From Mesostigma viride (Eukaryota; Streptophyta; Mesostigmatophyceae; Mesostigmatales; Mesostigmataceae), in NCBI GenBank assembly GCA_009746045.1, contig RPFO01000076.1, forward strand, positions 2,029,096 through 2,093,095: DNA of 64,000 bases, in the 5' to 3' direction. The notes under the pieces were generated by a model, which did no database searches, had not been told where the DNA came from, and saw only the letters and a program-made list of their open reading frames with translations. A program made the position numbers and the translations under genes. Positions 42,301 to 53,388 of the stretch are shown here, piece after piece (position 1 is the stretch's first letter; the number at the start of each line of letters is the position of its first letter).

Positions 42301-43809
42301 CTACTGTTCCCCCTCCCCCCCCACATCCATTGGGACTAACCCCGAAGAAGTCCCTGGCGAAAAAGCCACTGCTGGAGGGTCGCGAGGGAGCGAAGAGGGT
42401 GCAGGAGCCTGATTATCATAGGGGAACCCTGAGGGTCCTATCTGCACAACAGTCAGCCTACTAGGGGTAGCTGAGGGAATGCGTCCTGGAGTGGGACGAA
42501 TAGGAGCACGCTGAGGGGTACGAGGAGGGCGAGCATCGGGATGAGGGGGAGCACCAGAAAGGAACTTGGGGCACTCCGCCTTAAGATGGCCCACCTCATG
42601 ACAATGATAACACGAGATGTGAGACACATCCAATGCAGATATATCTGTAACGCAAATATCGAATTCTTCTACATATGCCTATTCTTATTCAGGAGTGCGG
42701 ACAAGGTTATGAACCCTAGTACACAAAGGAGCATGAGCAAACATGCAATCAGCAACACGGAGGAGATGGGTAGGAAGAGGAGTGGTAAAGAAATCTGCTA
42801 CTCTTAATAGACGCTGTCGCACATGCTTGAGGGGCAGATCAGTGAAACGGTAGGCAGAGAACTGGCGTTTTACCTCACGTAATAAGGGTCTACTGAGGCC
42901 TTGAAGGAAACGAGCACGTACTTCTGCGCCCGACAAATCCCTAATTCGTACCATCTGTGTATCAAATTCTTTCATATATTCCTTAAACGGTTTAGTACCT
43001 TGCTGCAAAGTACCAAAGGCTAATCTATCCTGCCAATCTGCATCAGGAGGAACTAAATGGCTCTCTAACCGCTAAAACAATCCTGCTACTGAGTTAGGGT
43101 AGGCATGAGAGGCCAAGGATTCGCACTGGATGAGGTTGGCAAGCTCAGGGGTAATACAGGTAGTAAGATAGTGAGGGACTAAAACAGCATCAGGGAGACG
43201 CCATCTATTATGATTTTGCCACGACTCTGTGTTCTGGGTAAGCAACATAATAAAAGTGAAAAACTGTTGAGGGGTAGACTTGACATCCAACTTGGGAAGG
43301 TTAGCAAAGAGGGGAAGAGCAGGGGGCTTAGGAGGATGGGAAGGATCAGATTTACCCATAGGACCACTGTCTTCCACTGCCACATAAGAGGGATAGAAAG
43401 AAGGAAGAGGAAAGGCTTTGGATAGGGGTCTAGAAGGGGCCACCGTTTCAGGATGGTGCCCATAGGAGAAGGGAACAGTATATTGTTCACGAAGGGAGGA
43501 GTAGGCAAAATGATCATAATTTCTGTCGTCTAGAGGCATGGTGCTGAAATCACTATTAACTTCTAACTCTGCTACGCGGGAAGGAACCTGGGCAGCCTCG
43601 TAGGCCCTGTCAGGGTAGGACCAAGAAGCAGGAGGAGGAAAGGGAACTGCGCTAGGGCGACCAGACGGGCCTACAGGGGCAGGGTTACGACCCATGTTAT
43701 GAGCAGGGATAGAAGGAACAGGATGAAAGATCATGGTGAAAGAAGGGTCTTCACTAAATCTAACATGCATACGTTGTTCAAAGGTAGGAGGGGTGACAGA
43801 GGGACGACG

Positions 43810-43851
<42 letters not shown>

Positions 43852-43914
43852 GTTGGCATTATTAGAATTATTAGTGGTAGGTATAGGTGACATCTCTCCA
43901 CCCACTAGATCCAT
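42301..43914 (-). pseudogene. gag: gag of gypsy element G (in-frame stops)
   Basis: One frame from the ATG at 43914 to 42301, broken by stops at about 43072 and 42670-42685. The N-terminus has a poly-Asn run encoded by the ATT/AAT microsatellite (43809-43851). The capsid region includes LPKLDVKSTPQQFFTF and MKEFDTQMVRIRDLSGAE. The C-terminal zinc knuckle is CYHCHEVGHLKAEC (near 42560-42605). Function: particle assembly and RNA binding; inactive as read. Confidence 0.82.
43809..43851. repeat. ATT/AAT microsatellite in gypsy gag
   Basis: About 14 perfect ATT units, read on the minus strand as AAT (Asn) codons near the gag N-terminus. Confidence 0.95.
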
Positions 43915-43919
43915 GTTCA

Positions 43920-45326
43920 GTTTGAGGAAAAACAATTAAGGTTGCAATAAGGAAAAGGACAAAGCCCTAATTTAAAGCAAGGAAAGAAAAAAGGAAAAAC
44001 TTTTAATGTCCTAAGAAAGGAAAACAAGTAAAATCAATCCTTTTTAACAACAGGAATGGATAGGGAGCCAAACTCTAAGGTGAGAGGAGTATCTACACTA
44101 GAGGAGGATGACACCGTAGGACGAGGGGGAGATGGAGGTGGTGTAACCAAAACAAGGCTATCTACCGAAGGGCGAGCAAGAGGAGCAGGACGAGAATGGA
44201 GGCCTACATCTGATTCACTATGAGTTAAAAGGTAGGTCTGAGTTTCTTCAAAGGACATAAACTTCTTATATTTGGGGACAGTATATGTACGCGACTAAAC
44301 GAACTTCCTAGCATCGGCCCACGATAAGAAAATAGATGCCCATTGAGGGGTAATAACTACGTAGTACTTATTTTGCTAAGCTATTATTACTAGTCGAATG
44401 AGAAGGAAAAGAACGTCTTGGGGGTACAGCACCTGAGGTAGGGGCTGCAGGAAGGGTAGAAGTATAGTGACAGGGGGAGGACGTATTGGCTCACTGGCCC
44501 GTTGCTGGGCAGCCCTAACCTTAGGGGTATCAGTAGGGTTACCTTGTACATTGAAGGCAGGGGTAGGGGAAGACCGATCAGGTTTCATAGGCAATAGTAG
44601 GCACTGATATGGGAGTCGTTGAAAGATGGCGCCCAAATGGTCGTCGATGACCAACGCCGTAGCCGAGGAACTCCTGCTGTGGGGTACAACACCAACCACA
44701 AGGGTCTAAACAAAGGCATATACATCCAAGCGTAAAAGAGAGTGGAAGGCGATGAACAACGTTCTAGCATCGGCGACTAGCCGAATCTATTCCTAGGCAC
44801 TTTCCTATTCTAGCCGAATCTATTCCTAGGCACTTTCCTATTCTAGCCGATTCCTAATGAACGGATAGGAGGCACTTGAGGTGGAGGAGGTCCTACCTCT
44901 CCTCCCCCCCCCACAAAGCATCTATGATGCTCGCCTAGAGCTAACGAGCATATAAGAAAACGCAGCAGCGTGCACGGAAAAGAGGTGTAGTCTAAAGGGA
45001 CGCTAATCGTCCCACTATCCATCCCTATTATTGAACCGTCAAACCCACTATCTAACGTCAAACAGCACCCAGCAAGGAAATGCACACACAGATGGAAAAG
45101 GAAAAGGAAAAGGAACTAGCTACGTGAGGAGTTCATCCGCTTTGAGCAGGTCTAACTTCTAGGCAGGGCGTGTCCCGAATCGGGCAGCACTACCCCCCTA
45201 GCTTGACGGCGACCCGCCCATTACCTGTCAAGAGGTTGTCTTCTTCTGTGCCCTGGCCGCGGAAGGCCTCTGGCGTATAGGGTTGCAAGGGAACTTCGTC
45301 GCGTCTACCTAAACCTCCGCTACCAT
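43920..45326 (-). other. 5' untranslated region of element G
   Basis: About 1.4 kb between 5' LTR and gag ATG. Short ORFs (44258-44034, 44699-44376) are Ser/Pro-rich and unrecognised. A roughly 38-bp segment containing CTATTCTAGCCGA is duplicated near 44785-44850. A GGGGGGGGAGG-type purine tract is at about 44898. Confidence 0.5.
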
Positions 45327-45900
45327 TGTTACGTCCTGGCTCGACTCTATCCCAAACACCTCGCCTAACCTGACCTAAACTAGTGATGAGGCACCTACCT
45401 AGGAGTGAGGAGCTATATTGGCTTTAAGACCTAGGACGCGACGACGCTGCTTCTCAATGCATTCCCTTATAATACGCCATATACCGAATAAAACCAGGGT
45501 ACTACGAAGGAAACACAACTACACTGCCGTGACCCAAGCCTATATGTGTTAATTCATTTAACACACGCCGAGTGCCATTCACGAAGGACAACTGCTGCAT
45601 AAATGATCGCCGACAGGCGTGTATGCTCGGGCCGACATCGACCCTCGCCCACAGGACCAACGCACGTCCACAAGGTTCACACGCAGGATAAAAGGACCAC
45701 TACTAAAGTACGCAGCGCGGCGCGACTGCACCGAACCACCATACTGTACAATTGCCACGTCACAAGGCCCGGTACCGACCGGCCAAAAGGTCCTTACTAC
45801 TCGTAAGCCTAGGAAAGTCAGCGAACTGCTCCGGAATGGCTGAGGCAACAAGGGACCTAATTTACGTCCGTAACAACAACAAAAGTTACGCGACGTAACA
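45327..45900 (-). repeat. 5' LTR of gypsy element G
   Basis: 574 bp, TGTTACGTC...GACGTAACA. Followed by TCAAC (45901-45905). Confidence 0.94.
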
Positions 45901-45905
45901 TCAAC

Positions 45906-46098
45906 GTCCTGCGGACTATCAAAGTGACACTTGTACATCCTGTGTCCGTACGCGCCCACAGTGGCGCGCCGGGTACTGTCGGCACAGCCTAGGAAACGTC
46001 ATAACTTTTACGTTCCTTAACCAAATGAGGTGTTCAAGGTGCCGTTGGAAAGAGCGTAACAATCTCTATCCATCTAACGTCAATCCTTTACGTTGACT
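45906..46098 (-). repeat. 3' LTR of element D, part 2
   Basis: 193 bp matching 53138-53330. It differs at a few positions, including GTTGACT for GTTAACT at the end. Confidence 0.93.
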
Positions 46099-47047
46099 CC
46101 AATCCCTTCTTTTCTTTAGGGACCACATCCCCTGCCAGGGACCCTTGAAGTAGCTTGAAATGTCCTTCGCTCCAGCTTGAAGCTTGAACAGATGTCTTTA
46201 ATGGCCATTGCCATTCCCCCAGCCCTTTCTTTTAAGGAACTGGAAAAGAAACAGATCTGCCACAGGGAAAACCATTCCATGAGCAATGGATAAAAACCTA
46301 TGGAAGTGGCATTACAGAGTACCACCAGATATTAGAACACACAAAATTAAATACATACAGGTTAATTCTATGAGGTCTTCTCCAGGAATTAATCCCATCA
46401 CCTCGGTAGAGCCTCCAGTACAATGACCTTCTGGCGGTGAGTTACATTAATCCCAGATACTAATCCCATAAAACCCAGTACATATTCAATATAAGTACAA
46501 TAAATCCATGACAATTAAAATACCACTTGACAAAGTAAGGCGTATTACAATAGTTTGCCTGTCATTCTCTCAACAGGGGTCTATTGGCGCCCGTCTTACG
46601 GCGCCCGTCTACTTGCCAGATGGTAAACTGCCACAGCAAACAAATGACAAAATGAAACACATAGGCAACAATTAAATCCTGCCCTGGGGAACTAGGGAAG
46701 TCTGAACAGGCAAACACCTGAACAGGCCAGCTTGTAGAAACATAATACCAGGGAATCGAACCCCGCCCTATAAACCCCAGAATGAAGGTTCCCAGACCAT
46801 TGTGAGAAGTATGTACAAATATACATTTCTTTTAAAATAGAATACATGGTCTGTAATGGACCTGTCAACCTTGTGTAGTCAACAGCATGAACCCCAGCCA
46901 AAACCTGGCTGTATCCTGATTAAAATCAGAGTGAGTGTACCATGGTCCATGAGCCTTAGTACAGACTAAAATACAGGTATTATGCCAGTCACAATGCTGA
47001 CACTACCACACAATCTGCTCTCCAATGCCCTATAACCAGGCACCAGC
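46099..47047 (-). other. 3' untranslated region of element D with tRNA-like T-arm
   Basis: No gene. On the minus strand 46765-46749 forms CGGGG-TTCGATT-CCCTG, the same T-arm as in element C. A GGGCGCC pair follows at 46586-46592 and 46600-46606 (complement strand), as in element A. The purine tract by the LTR reads CCTAAAGAAAAGAAGGGATT on the minus strand. Confidence 0.65.
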
Positions 47048-50000
47048 TTAGACAGCTTGCTGAGATGGGTCCATCAGAGACTGAAGAACCTTGTATTGCA
47101 CTGCTGCCTTCTGCACTAGCTTGGTCAAAGCATCAGCAGGATTGTCAACCCCAGGGATATGCTCAATATTGGCCAAGGAGGACAATTCCTTAAGAAGGAG
47201 ATAATCCAAGTCCCTACTTCTGGCCATCTGCCTGTGCACAAACTGCACCATCCCCATGGAGTCTGTTTTAGAAGAGTGGTAACCTGAAGTGGCCAAGGAG
47301 TGTTAGAAGTCATCTGATGAAGCAACTCCTTCAGATAAAGGCTTGTGTGAATGCCTTCACAAATAGCCCTGCATTCTGCCACATCACTGCTGACAGCCAC
47401 CCGTTTGTGCAGGCGACTAAACCAGCTCACCAAACTCCCCAGGCCTTCCTGTCTGAGCACAAAGAGCCCTGCAGCCCTGCCCCTGACCTTGGAGACCTGC
47501 CTGCTGTCCATTGAGCTATCCACATACAGCTCCATGCAAATGGGTTGTGATAAATCCACTGCAGACAACAGAATGCCAGATGAAGCCCTGACCTGATCAG
47601 CCACCTTGGCAGACCCTAGCTCCATCAGCATGTCATCAGGCAACCTGGCTATGACCATAAGGTCTGGCCTGGAAATGCCTGCCACCCAAGCAACCATGCC
47701 CCTCACCATGGGACACAGTGCCTGTGTGATGACTGGAGGAAGCTTGCTAATGAGGGTCTCTTGATAATCATTGCCCCCCACCAGCAGCATACGCCACTCC
47801 CCCCCTTCTTCACCAGTGTGGCCTCCATGCCCACAAACAGCAGAGGCTCATTCTCCACCTGCCATTGCTCCCTACCCAGAGGAAACTTGGACTTAATGAT
47901 GGAGATCAGCTCCTTAAGCCACGACGTGGGAGCCAGCAGTGTAGGTCATCCCCGTGCAGCGAAGCATACACTGGTAGGCCTTCCCATTGCCCCAGAAACA
48001 GACAGGGGTCTACAGGAGAGACCTTCAAGTTGCAATGCTCCTTCAGGAAACGGTTGAGAGTCTCCCTCCAGATTATTGGACTTGACCTCAGGCCCTCCAG
48101 GCCCTTGAGGATTTTAAGGAACTCAGTGTGAATGTCCCTTTTCCATACAGCAGGCACCCTGACATAGAAAGGCGTCTTGCCCTCCCACTTTTCCTGTGCC
48201 ACATCTGCATCCCCTCCAGAAATGCCCTCTTGAAGTCTACCACCACTGAGCCATAGTCCAAGCCCTTGTTGAGAAGGCCTAGAAATACACACAGCAGCAG
48301 CCTCCAAGTGTCATGCAGCATGCCAGGGGTATACAACTCCTCAGCAGTGCACTCACCAGTACCCTTGAACTCATTCAGCACTGGCCTGACATGTGGTACC
48401 TTGACCCCGTCCACCTCCTTCATCTTGATGACAAACTTGAGCTTGAGTAGACGTCGTGCAGGAGGCAGGTCATTGACAGGTTCCACGCATTTCTTGGAGA
48501 TCCAGTCCTCCCCAGATTTAATCAGACCCAGTGTGACCTGGGGACACATAATGGGAGAGGACATGAGCTTCACCAGGCCTTGGTAGTTGATAGGGCTGTG
48601 TCCAGCAAGTGAGTGAGGACCAATGCCCAAACTGCTTGGATGACTAGCAGCTGGCAATATGAGGTCATCAACCAAGGGCTCCTGCCCCTGGCACACTTGC
48701 ACACGCTTAACCGACCTGGTTACTGCACGTGATAGGTGAGTGGTCCTGAAATTAATCAGTGGGACCTGACCAGCCCCTTCCTTAGTCAGGAGAGAGGACG
48801 TGATCACTACCCCATCCTGGCATAGGAAATTCTGCCCCAGAAGAGCAGGTCCCTGATAGCCCTCCAAGACACAAAAAGCAGTGTCCTGTCCAAGGATAGG
48901 AATAGATACCTCACCCAGTACCTTCACGTGTACCCCGCCACTGAAGTCAGACACAAACTGATAGCTGGGTTCAGTCATGCTGTACCCTGCTGCAGCTCTG
49001 GTCCCAATGATGGAAACCTGAGAATTAGTGTCTACCTCTAAGGCAGTGTCCAGCCCCAGATTGCCATGCCACCTGAGCTTGGCTACCTTGGGCTGCTTCT
49101 TGGCCCTTTGCAGAGCCCCAATCAATCCAGCCAAACTTGTCCCCCTGGGCTTGGTTAGAGCCTTGGGCTTGACAGTTGACTCCCCAGCTGTTGACCTTGC
49201 AGCCTGTTCAACAAGTACCTCTGCAACCTGGCCAGGGCTGACAGATTCCCCTGCAACAGATGTGGTCGTTGCGTCAGTGATGTCACTTGGGACCTGAAAA
49301 TCCTGCAGATCCTGTGAGCCTTGTGCCTGACTGCCCTCATTCATCAGGTTAGGCTTGACATATGACCAACTCAGCCGGTGCACATGCTTTGGTTCGTCCT
49401 CCATGCTGACCAAGCATGCGTGGCTAGCTTCATCAACCTGGGTAACCACCCCAGGACTCCAGCTACCACGTTTGCCATAAAGGCTAGGTTCCTTCCAAGC
49501 TAGGACCTTCTGACCCACTTGTGGCTCCAGCATCTTCCAACCCCGGTCCTTCTCCCTCAGCTTGGCAAAGGTGACATGTGCAGCATGTTTCCAGCCCTCC
49601 AGCACATGTGGTGGGCACAGGCCATGATATAGACCCATTGGGCTGACAGCAACTCCATCATAGTAGAAATTGACCCTGCTGTTCAGCTGCTGCTCCACGT
49701 TCCTCAGCCATGCACTCCTGACAAGTGCAGGTGCAGACAAGGGTACCCAGTCTTCAGAGATGATCAATTTCTTGACCTCCTGGATTGCCCTCTCTATAGC
49801 ACCCTGCTGCCCATGAGCCTCCCTAGGTGTAACCAGCAACTCAGGAAGGGTGGGATCACCCTTGAGATGCTGAAACTGCATGTCCACCTGGATCCTTGTG
49901 GTAGGAAACTTGGCTCTTACATTCTGCAGGGCAGCCAGCAAGTACCTGTTCTTCATAGAAGGTAAATGCTCTAGCACCTTGTACTTTGTGTACCTGTCCA

Positions 50001-50670
50001 CGCACACCAACAGTTGCATGCCCCTGATGTGTTGGATATCACACTGCAGATCACCAATGCTCTGAGGTAGAGCTTTGGCATGTGATTTCCTGGGCTTGTT
50101 GGAGGACAACTGGCACTTACACCGTGAGGCAGCTTGCTGACACGCCTTGAGAAGGGGTGCCCTGCCCATACGGAAGGCAAAGTTGTTTGACAGAGAAGTG
50201 GCATGCCCAAACATGTTGTGGATTCGGGCACCCAACTCCTGGTACACGGAGGAAGCAGTCCCTGGCACAGTCAGGACTGTGCTGTCAGGTTGTCCAGCAT
50301 CACCATGCTGACTTCCATCCTGTTCTGACTCAGAGCCTGAGTCACCCTGCTCATGCCCAACACCTGGACCGCCAGCAGGGACCACATGCATACCACCAGA
50401 GGCCTTCACACCCCTCTGTGGTTGTACATTGGTTTCTCTCAAAATGAGAGGTCCACCCTCGTGCCCAGCACGAGGATGCATGGGGTCAGACATTCTTACA
50501 GCTGCACCAGCTGTCAAGGACGTCTTCATAGGAACCTGTACCTCTCCAGGTGACCTGGGGCCACCCTGAACCTGGAGATCACCCTCTTGTTGCCCAGATA
50601 TAAAATCTGCATTGGAGCACCTGGCCTCCCCCTTGGGTGAATTAAGGTGTGTAGGGTTGGCCTCAGACAG
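47048..50670 (-). pseudogene. pol: pol of element D: integrase, protease, RT, RNase H (frameshifted)
   Basis: Open in frame from the gag UGA to 48230, then several frame changes (about 48230, 47930, 47800, 47260). Order: integrase zinc region with IHNMFGH (near 50215), core with HGQQGAIERAIQEVK (near 49800), SLYGKRGSWSPGVV (near 49460); protease EVDTNSQVSIIG (near 49030) and VSDFSGG; RT DFKRAFLEG (near 48225), GLEGLRSSPIIW (near 48090), LHGDDLH (near 47955); RNase H YVDSSMDSRQ (near 47515), SSDVAECRAICEG (near 47375), TDSMGMVQ (near 47255) and ADALTKL (near 47125). It ends at TAG 47048. Not functional as read; closest to elements A and C. Confidence 0.88.
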
Positions 50671-50673
50671 TCA
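50668..50673 (-). promoter_or_regulatory. Putative gag-pol readthrough stop UGA CUG (element D)
   Basis: Gag ends AAG GAG CAG UGA and the next codon CUG continues the same frame; 47 codons later the frame has its first ATG (50529). Third case of UGA CUN at the gag-pol border in this window. Confidence 0.65.
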
Positions 50674-51776
50674 CTGCTCCTTGTTTTCTTCTTGCTGACT
50701 GCCCTTTGAAGGCTGGCCTGCCTGGGTCTTCTTGTTGTTTTTGTTGTTGTTATTCTTGTTGCTGCCCTGGCCCTGGGTCGTCTTGAAGCTGGGACACTCC
50801 TTCTTGATGTGCCCCCACCCCTTGCACAGGTAGCATTGGATCTTTGACTTGCCCTGGCCACCGCCCCCGTTGTCAGATGCGTTGCCCTGCTTGGGCTGAC
50901 CACCCACCCGCCTGAACACCGACTTGGAGTGTGACCTCCCGTCAGGGTCGGGTGAATGATTGGCCTTCCGCTTGTTGTGGTTGCCCCTACGCCCTCCTTG
51001 GCTTCTGTCAGCCTCAGACGATTTGGAGCCCCCCTGGGTACGCCCACCTGCATGGGTTGCCTTCACTGCTGGCACTCCACCCTCAAACAGCTCCTCTGCC
51101 TCGAGTGCTTGTTTGATTATGACCTTGTAGGCCTTGAGGGTTGAGTGTGGGGCACACATGACCTTTAAGATCCACGTGTGGCCTTATCCAGCCCAGAGAC
51201 CTTCAACCAGTTGGTCAGGGCTATGTTGTCTGCCACGTTGAAACCGTGGGCCCTGCCTTCCTCAACCATTTTGCAATAGCTAAGGAAATTCTGGATGAGA
51301 TCCCCCTTGACCTCCCACCCTTGATACTTGTCTTGCCAATGGATGCCGACCTTCTTGCGCTGGTCTTCAAGCAGCTCCTTCAGCTCAGCTACATATACTG
51401 CCCAGGCCTTGTTGGCCTTCTTGCATTCCCTGGTTAGGTCCTTGATCTGATCAGTGCACTTGCCAAACGTGCTGCTGCCTATCCAGATCTGATAGTAGTT
51501 GGTACCCCCGTACAAACTAGGAAACCCTTCCAGCCCTTCTACAAACTCTTCAGCCTGCTTAGGCTTGGAGTCTGATGTTACAGGTTGCAGCTGATTAACA
51601 ATTAATAAGCCCTGAGTGGTAAGGTCAAAACCATGAACAGCTTGTGTATTATTATTAACAGGTACATTGGTAATCTCGCCGGTAACCCCCACGTCATCTA
51701 CGTGAGCGGTCCCACTACCTGCACCTCCATTATTACCACTAGCTGGAGCACCCTTGCTACGGCGCCCGTCCGCCAT
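50671..51776 (-). pseudogene. gag: gag of element D (one frameshift)
   Basis: ATG at 51776 (MADGRR). The capsid-like helical region (e.g. FGKCTDQIKDLTRECKKAN) runs to 51165, where a one-base indel causes a TAA; the next frame continues at about 51159. The C-terminal part is basic with the knuckle CYLCKGWGHIKKEC (CX2CX4HX4C, near 50790-50835), then an Asn/Lys/Gln-rich tail to the UGA. Confidence 0.82.
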
Positions 51777-51942
51777 GATGAACAACAAGCTGTCTTGGCA
51801 AACACCAGATTAAAGCAGCAAAAGAAAGTATGTACAACTGTCGACGAATGCCTCCTGCACCGGTGTCGCCGCCGCCCCCGCAAAACGCCGCTGAAAAGTC
51901 GACTAAACGCCGACGAGCACTGGAAAAAATTGGCCGACTTAT

Positions 51943-52692
51943 TCAGTAGTCGAGGCCCCGGAAATCGCAGTACTCATATGTAAACTCAGGATCCTCCATT
52001 TCCGGCGTGTGAGCCGGACCTGCACCGGTATGAATCAAAACCGGTGTGTTCGCCGGGTTTTGCGTCGGATCGAAAATTGCGATGCGCCGACGCGCGACGA
52101 GACGAAGAGGATGAGTAAAAATGGAAGGCAACTTCCAGCCTGCGGGAATCCACTCTCGCAAGGCCGAGAGAAATGCGACCAGGTTTATAAGGACCTGTCG
52201 CTCGCGAGTGCGAACGCCGCGTGTAAGCAGCGAAAGCAATGCGATGTCCTGAAACAAGTTTGTGGTGACCACCGGCGCGCCCCCCGTGCGCGTCGAGGCC
52301 CAGTTTTGCAAATTGCGCTGGTATCCGGTGAGCGAGGAAATTGCGTTGTCCAGCTCCTCGATGGCGGTGGTGACTTCGTTCACCGAACGCAGTCCGCCTC
52401 GGACCTGAACCGTAAAAGCCAAAAGAATATTTCGGATTTGGTCCAATTGCCCGCGAATCGCCGGCACCAGCTGCGGCAGACGGGGGTCCTCAGGAAAATC
52501 TCCCAGCAGCGGGAGAGCTGCGCGCTGTCGACGATGTAATTCGTCGAGGGAAACCGTGACTTCGTCAAGAAGTGCTTGCCACGATGGCGCAGCCGGCCTT
52601 GGCTCGCGCGGACGCGGAGCCGGTAATGGATCAGCCGGCGGAGCAGCTACCTCCTCGTCGGTGGGAATGCGGAATTCTTCAGAATTTGGCAT
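51943..52692 (-). CDS. Extra ORF upstream of gag (ORF1), element D (intact)
   Basis: 249 residues from the ATG at 52692 to TAG at 51943, the only unbroken ORF1 in the window. After a Pro/Ala-rich start (residues 1-35) the protein is mostly helical (SWQALLDEVTVSLDELHRRQ; VIRDQ-like and EELDNAISSLTGYQ stretches), with a C-terminal 60 residues rich in Pro, Thr and aromatic residues. No Cys/His cluster, signal peptide or membrane segment. It lies between 5' LTR and gag as in A and C. Function unknown; a gag-associated or RNA-binding role is only a guess. Confidence 0.6.
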   Translation of the reverse strand: MPNSEEFRIPTDEEVAAPPADPLPAPRPREPRPAAPSWQALLDEVTVSLDELHRRQRAALPLLGDFPEDPRLPQLVPAIRGQLDQIRNILLAFTVQVRGGLRSVNEVTTAIEELDNAISSLTGYQRNLQNWASTRTGGAPVVTTNLFQDIALLSLLTRGVRTRERQVLINLVAFLSALREWIPAGWKLPSIFTHPLRLVARRRIAIFDPTQNPANTPVLIHTGAGPAHTPEMEDPEFTYEYCDFRGLDY

Positions 52693-52716
52693 GATCGTGA
52701 AAAGGCGAGTAATACG

Positions 52717-53330
52717 AGTTGAGAGAGAGTTGCCCTGAATTCCGCCATGGTTCTTGCAGGAATGTTGCCTTTATTAAAAATAAGGAACACAGACGTAAGT
52801 CACGTCACTTCCAAGACTGCACGCAGCACAGACGACAGGGTCGCAGTGCCAAGAGAACGTGCACGCAAGAACTAGCGTCCCGGTGCTACCAAGTCACACA
52901 TATAGGATGCTAGGGACGCGTCCAAGTATTCAGCTGCACTGTCACAGCTGAACTATCAATCAATTGATTACACAGACTCTGGCACGCCTTTGGCGCGCAG
53001 ATCTATCAATTGTCCATACGGCTAGTCCTGTGGACCTATCCGTACACTGCTCAGCATCAATTGTCTCATAGGTCCTGGCGCGCTACAGCACGCCTACCTA
53101 TCAATTGACCATCAAGTCCTGTACAAGTCCTGTCAACGTCCTGCGGACTATCAAAGTGACACTTGTACATCCTGTGTCCGTACGCGCCCACAGTGGCGTG
53201 CCGGGTACTGTCGGCACAGCCTAGGAAACGTCATAACTTTTACGTTCCTTAACCAAATGAGGCGTTCAAGGTGCCGTTGGAAAGAGCGTAACAATCTCTA
53301 TCCATCTAACGTAAATCCTTTACGTTAACT
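52717..53330 (-). repeat. 5' LTR of element D
   Basis: 614 bp, uninterrupted. At 53114-53118 it contains the empty TCAAC site into which G inserted in the 3' copy. Confidence 0.95.
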
Positions 53331-53335
53331 CCCCT

Positions 53336-53388
53336 TGATGAACCCGTATGGCAAGCAGGCAACCCTGCCCCATCGGGGGGACGCCTAG
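53336..53388 (+). pseudogene. Severed C-terminus of element B pol
   Basis: Reads LMNPYGKQATLPHRGDA then TAG when joined in phase to 34361. The LM(D/N)P-like start aligns with the last 15-20 residues of pol in A, C and D. Cut off by the insertion of D. Confidence 0.7.

Larger units (their letters stand above)
34784..45900 (-). mobile_element. Ty3/gypsy LTR retrotransposon G (minus strand), carries T2
   Basis: 574-bp LTRs at 45327-45900 (5') and 34784-35357 (3') begin TGTTACGTC and end GACGTAACA, with canonical TG...CA. The duplication TCAAC is exact (34779-34783, 45901-45905), and the intact D 5' LTR shows the empty site at 53114-53118. The primer site after the 5' LTR may be TGGTAGCGGAGG. 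A GGGGGGGAGG purine tract adjoins the 3' LTR. Order: gag, protease, RT, RNase H, truncated integrase, then a different ORF. Without T2 it is about 9.4 kb. Confidence 0.94.
34363..53330 (-). mobile_element. Copia-like LTR retrotransposon D (minus strand), carries gypsy G
   Basis: The 5' LTR is 52717-53330 (614 bp). The 3' LTR is 34363-34783 plus 45906-46098 (614 bp), split by element G. LTR ends are AGTTGAGA and GTTAACT (GTTGACT in the 3' copy). Flanks CCACT (34358-34362) and CCCCT (53331-53335) form a 5-bp duplication with one mismatch. A minus-strand purine tract (about 46099-46123) adjoins the 3' LTR. Without G, D is about 7.85 kb. Order: ORF1, gag, UGA, pol. Pol has several frameshifts. 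Confidence 0.93.
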
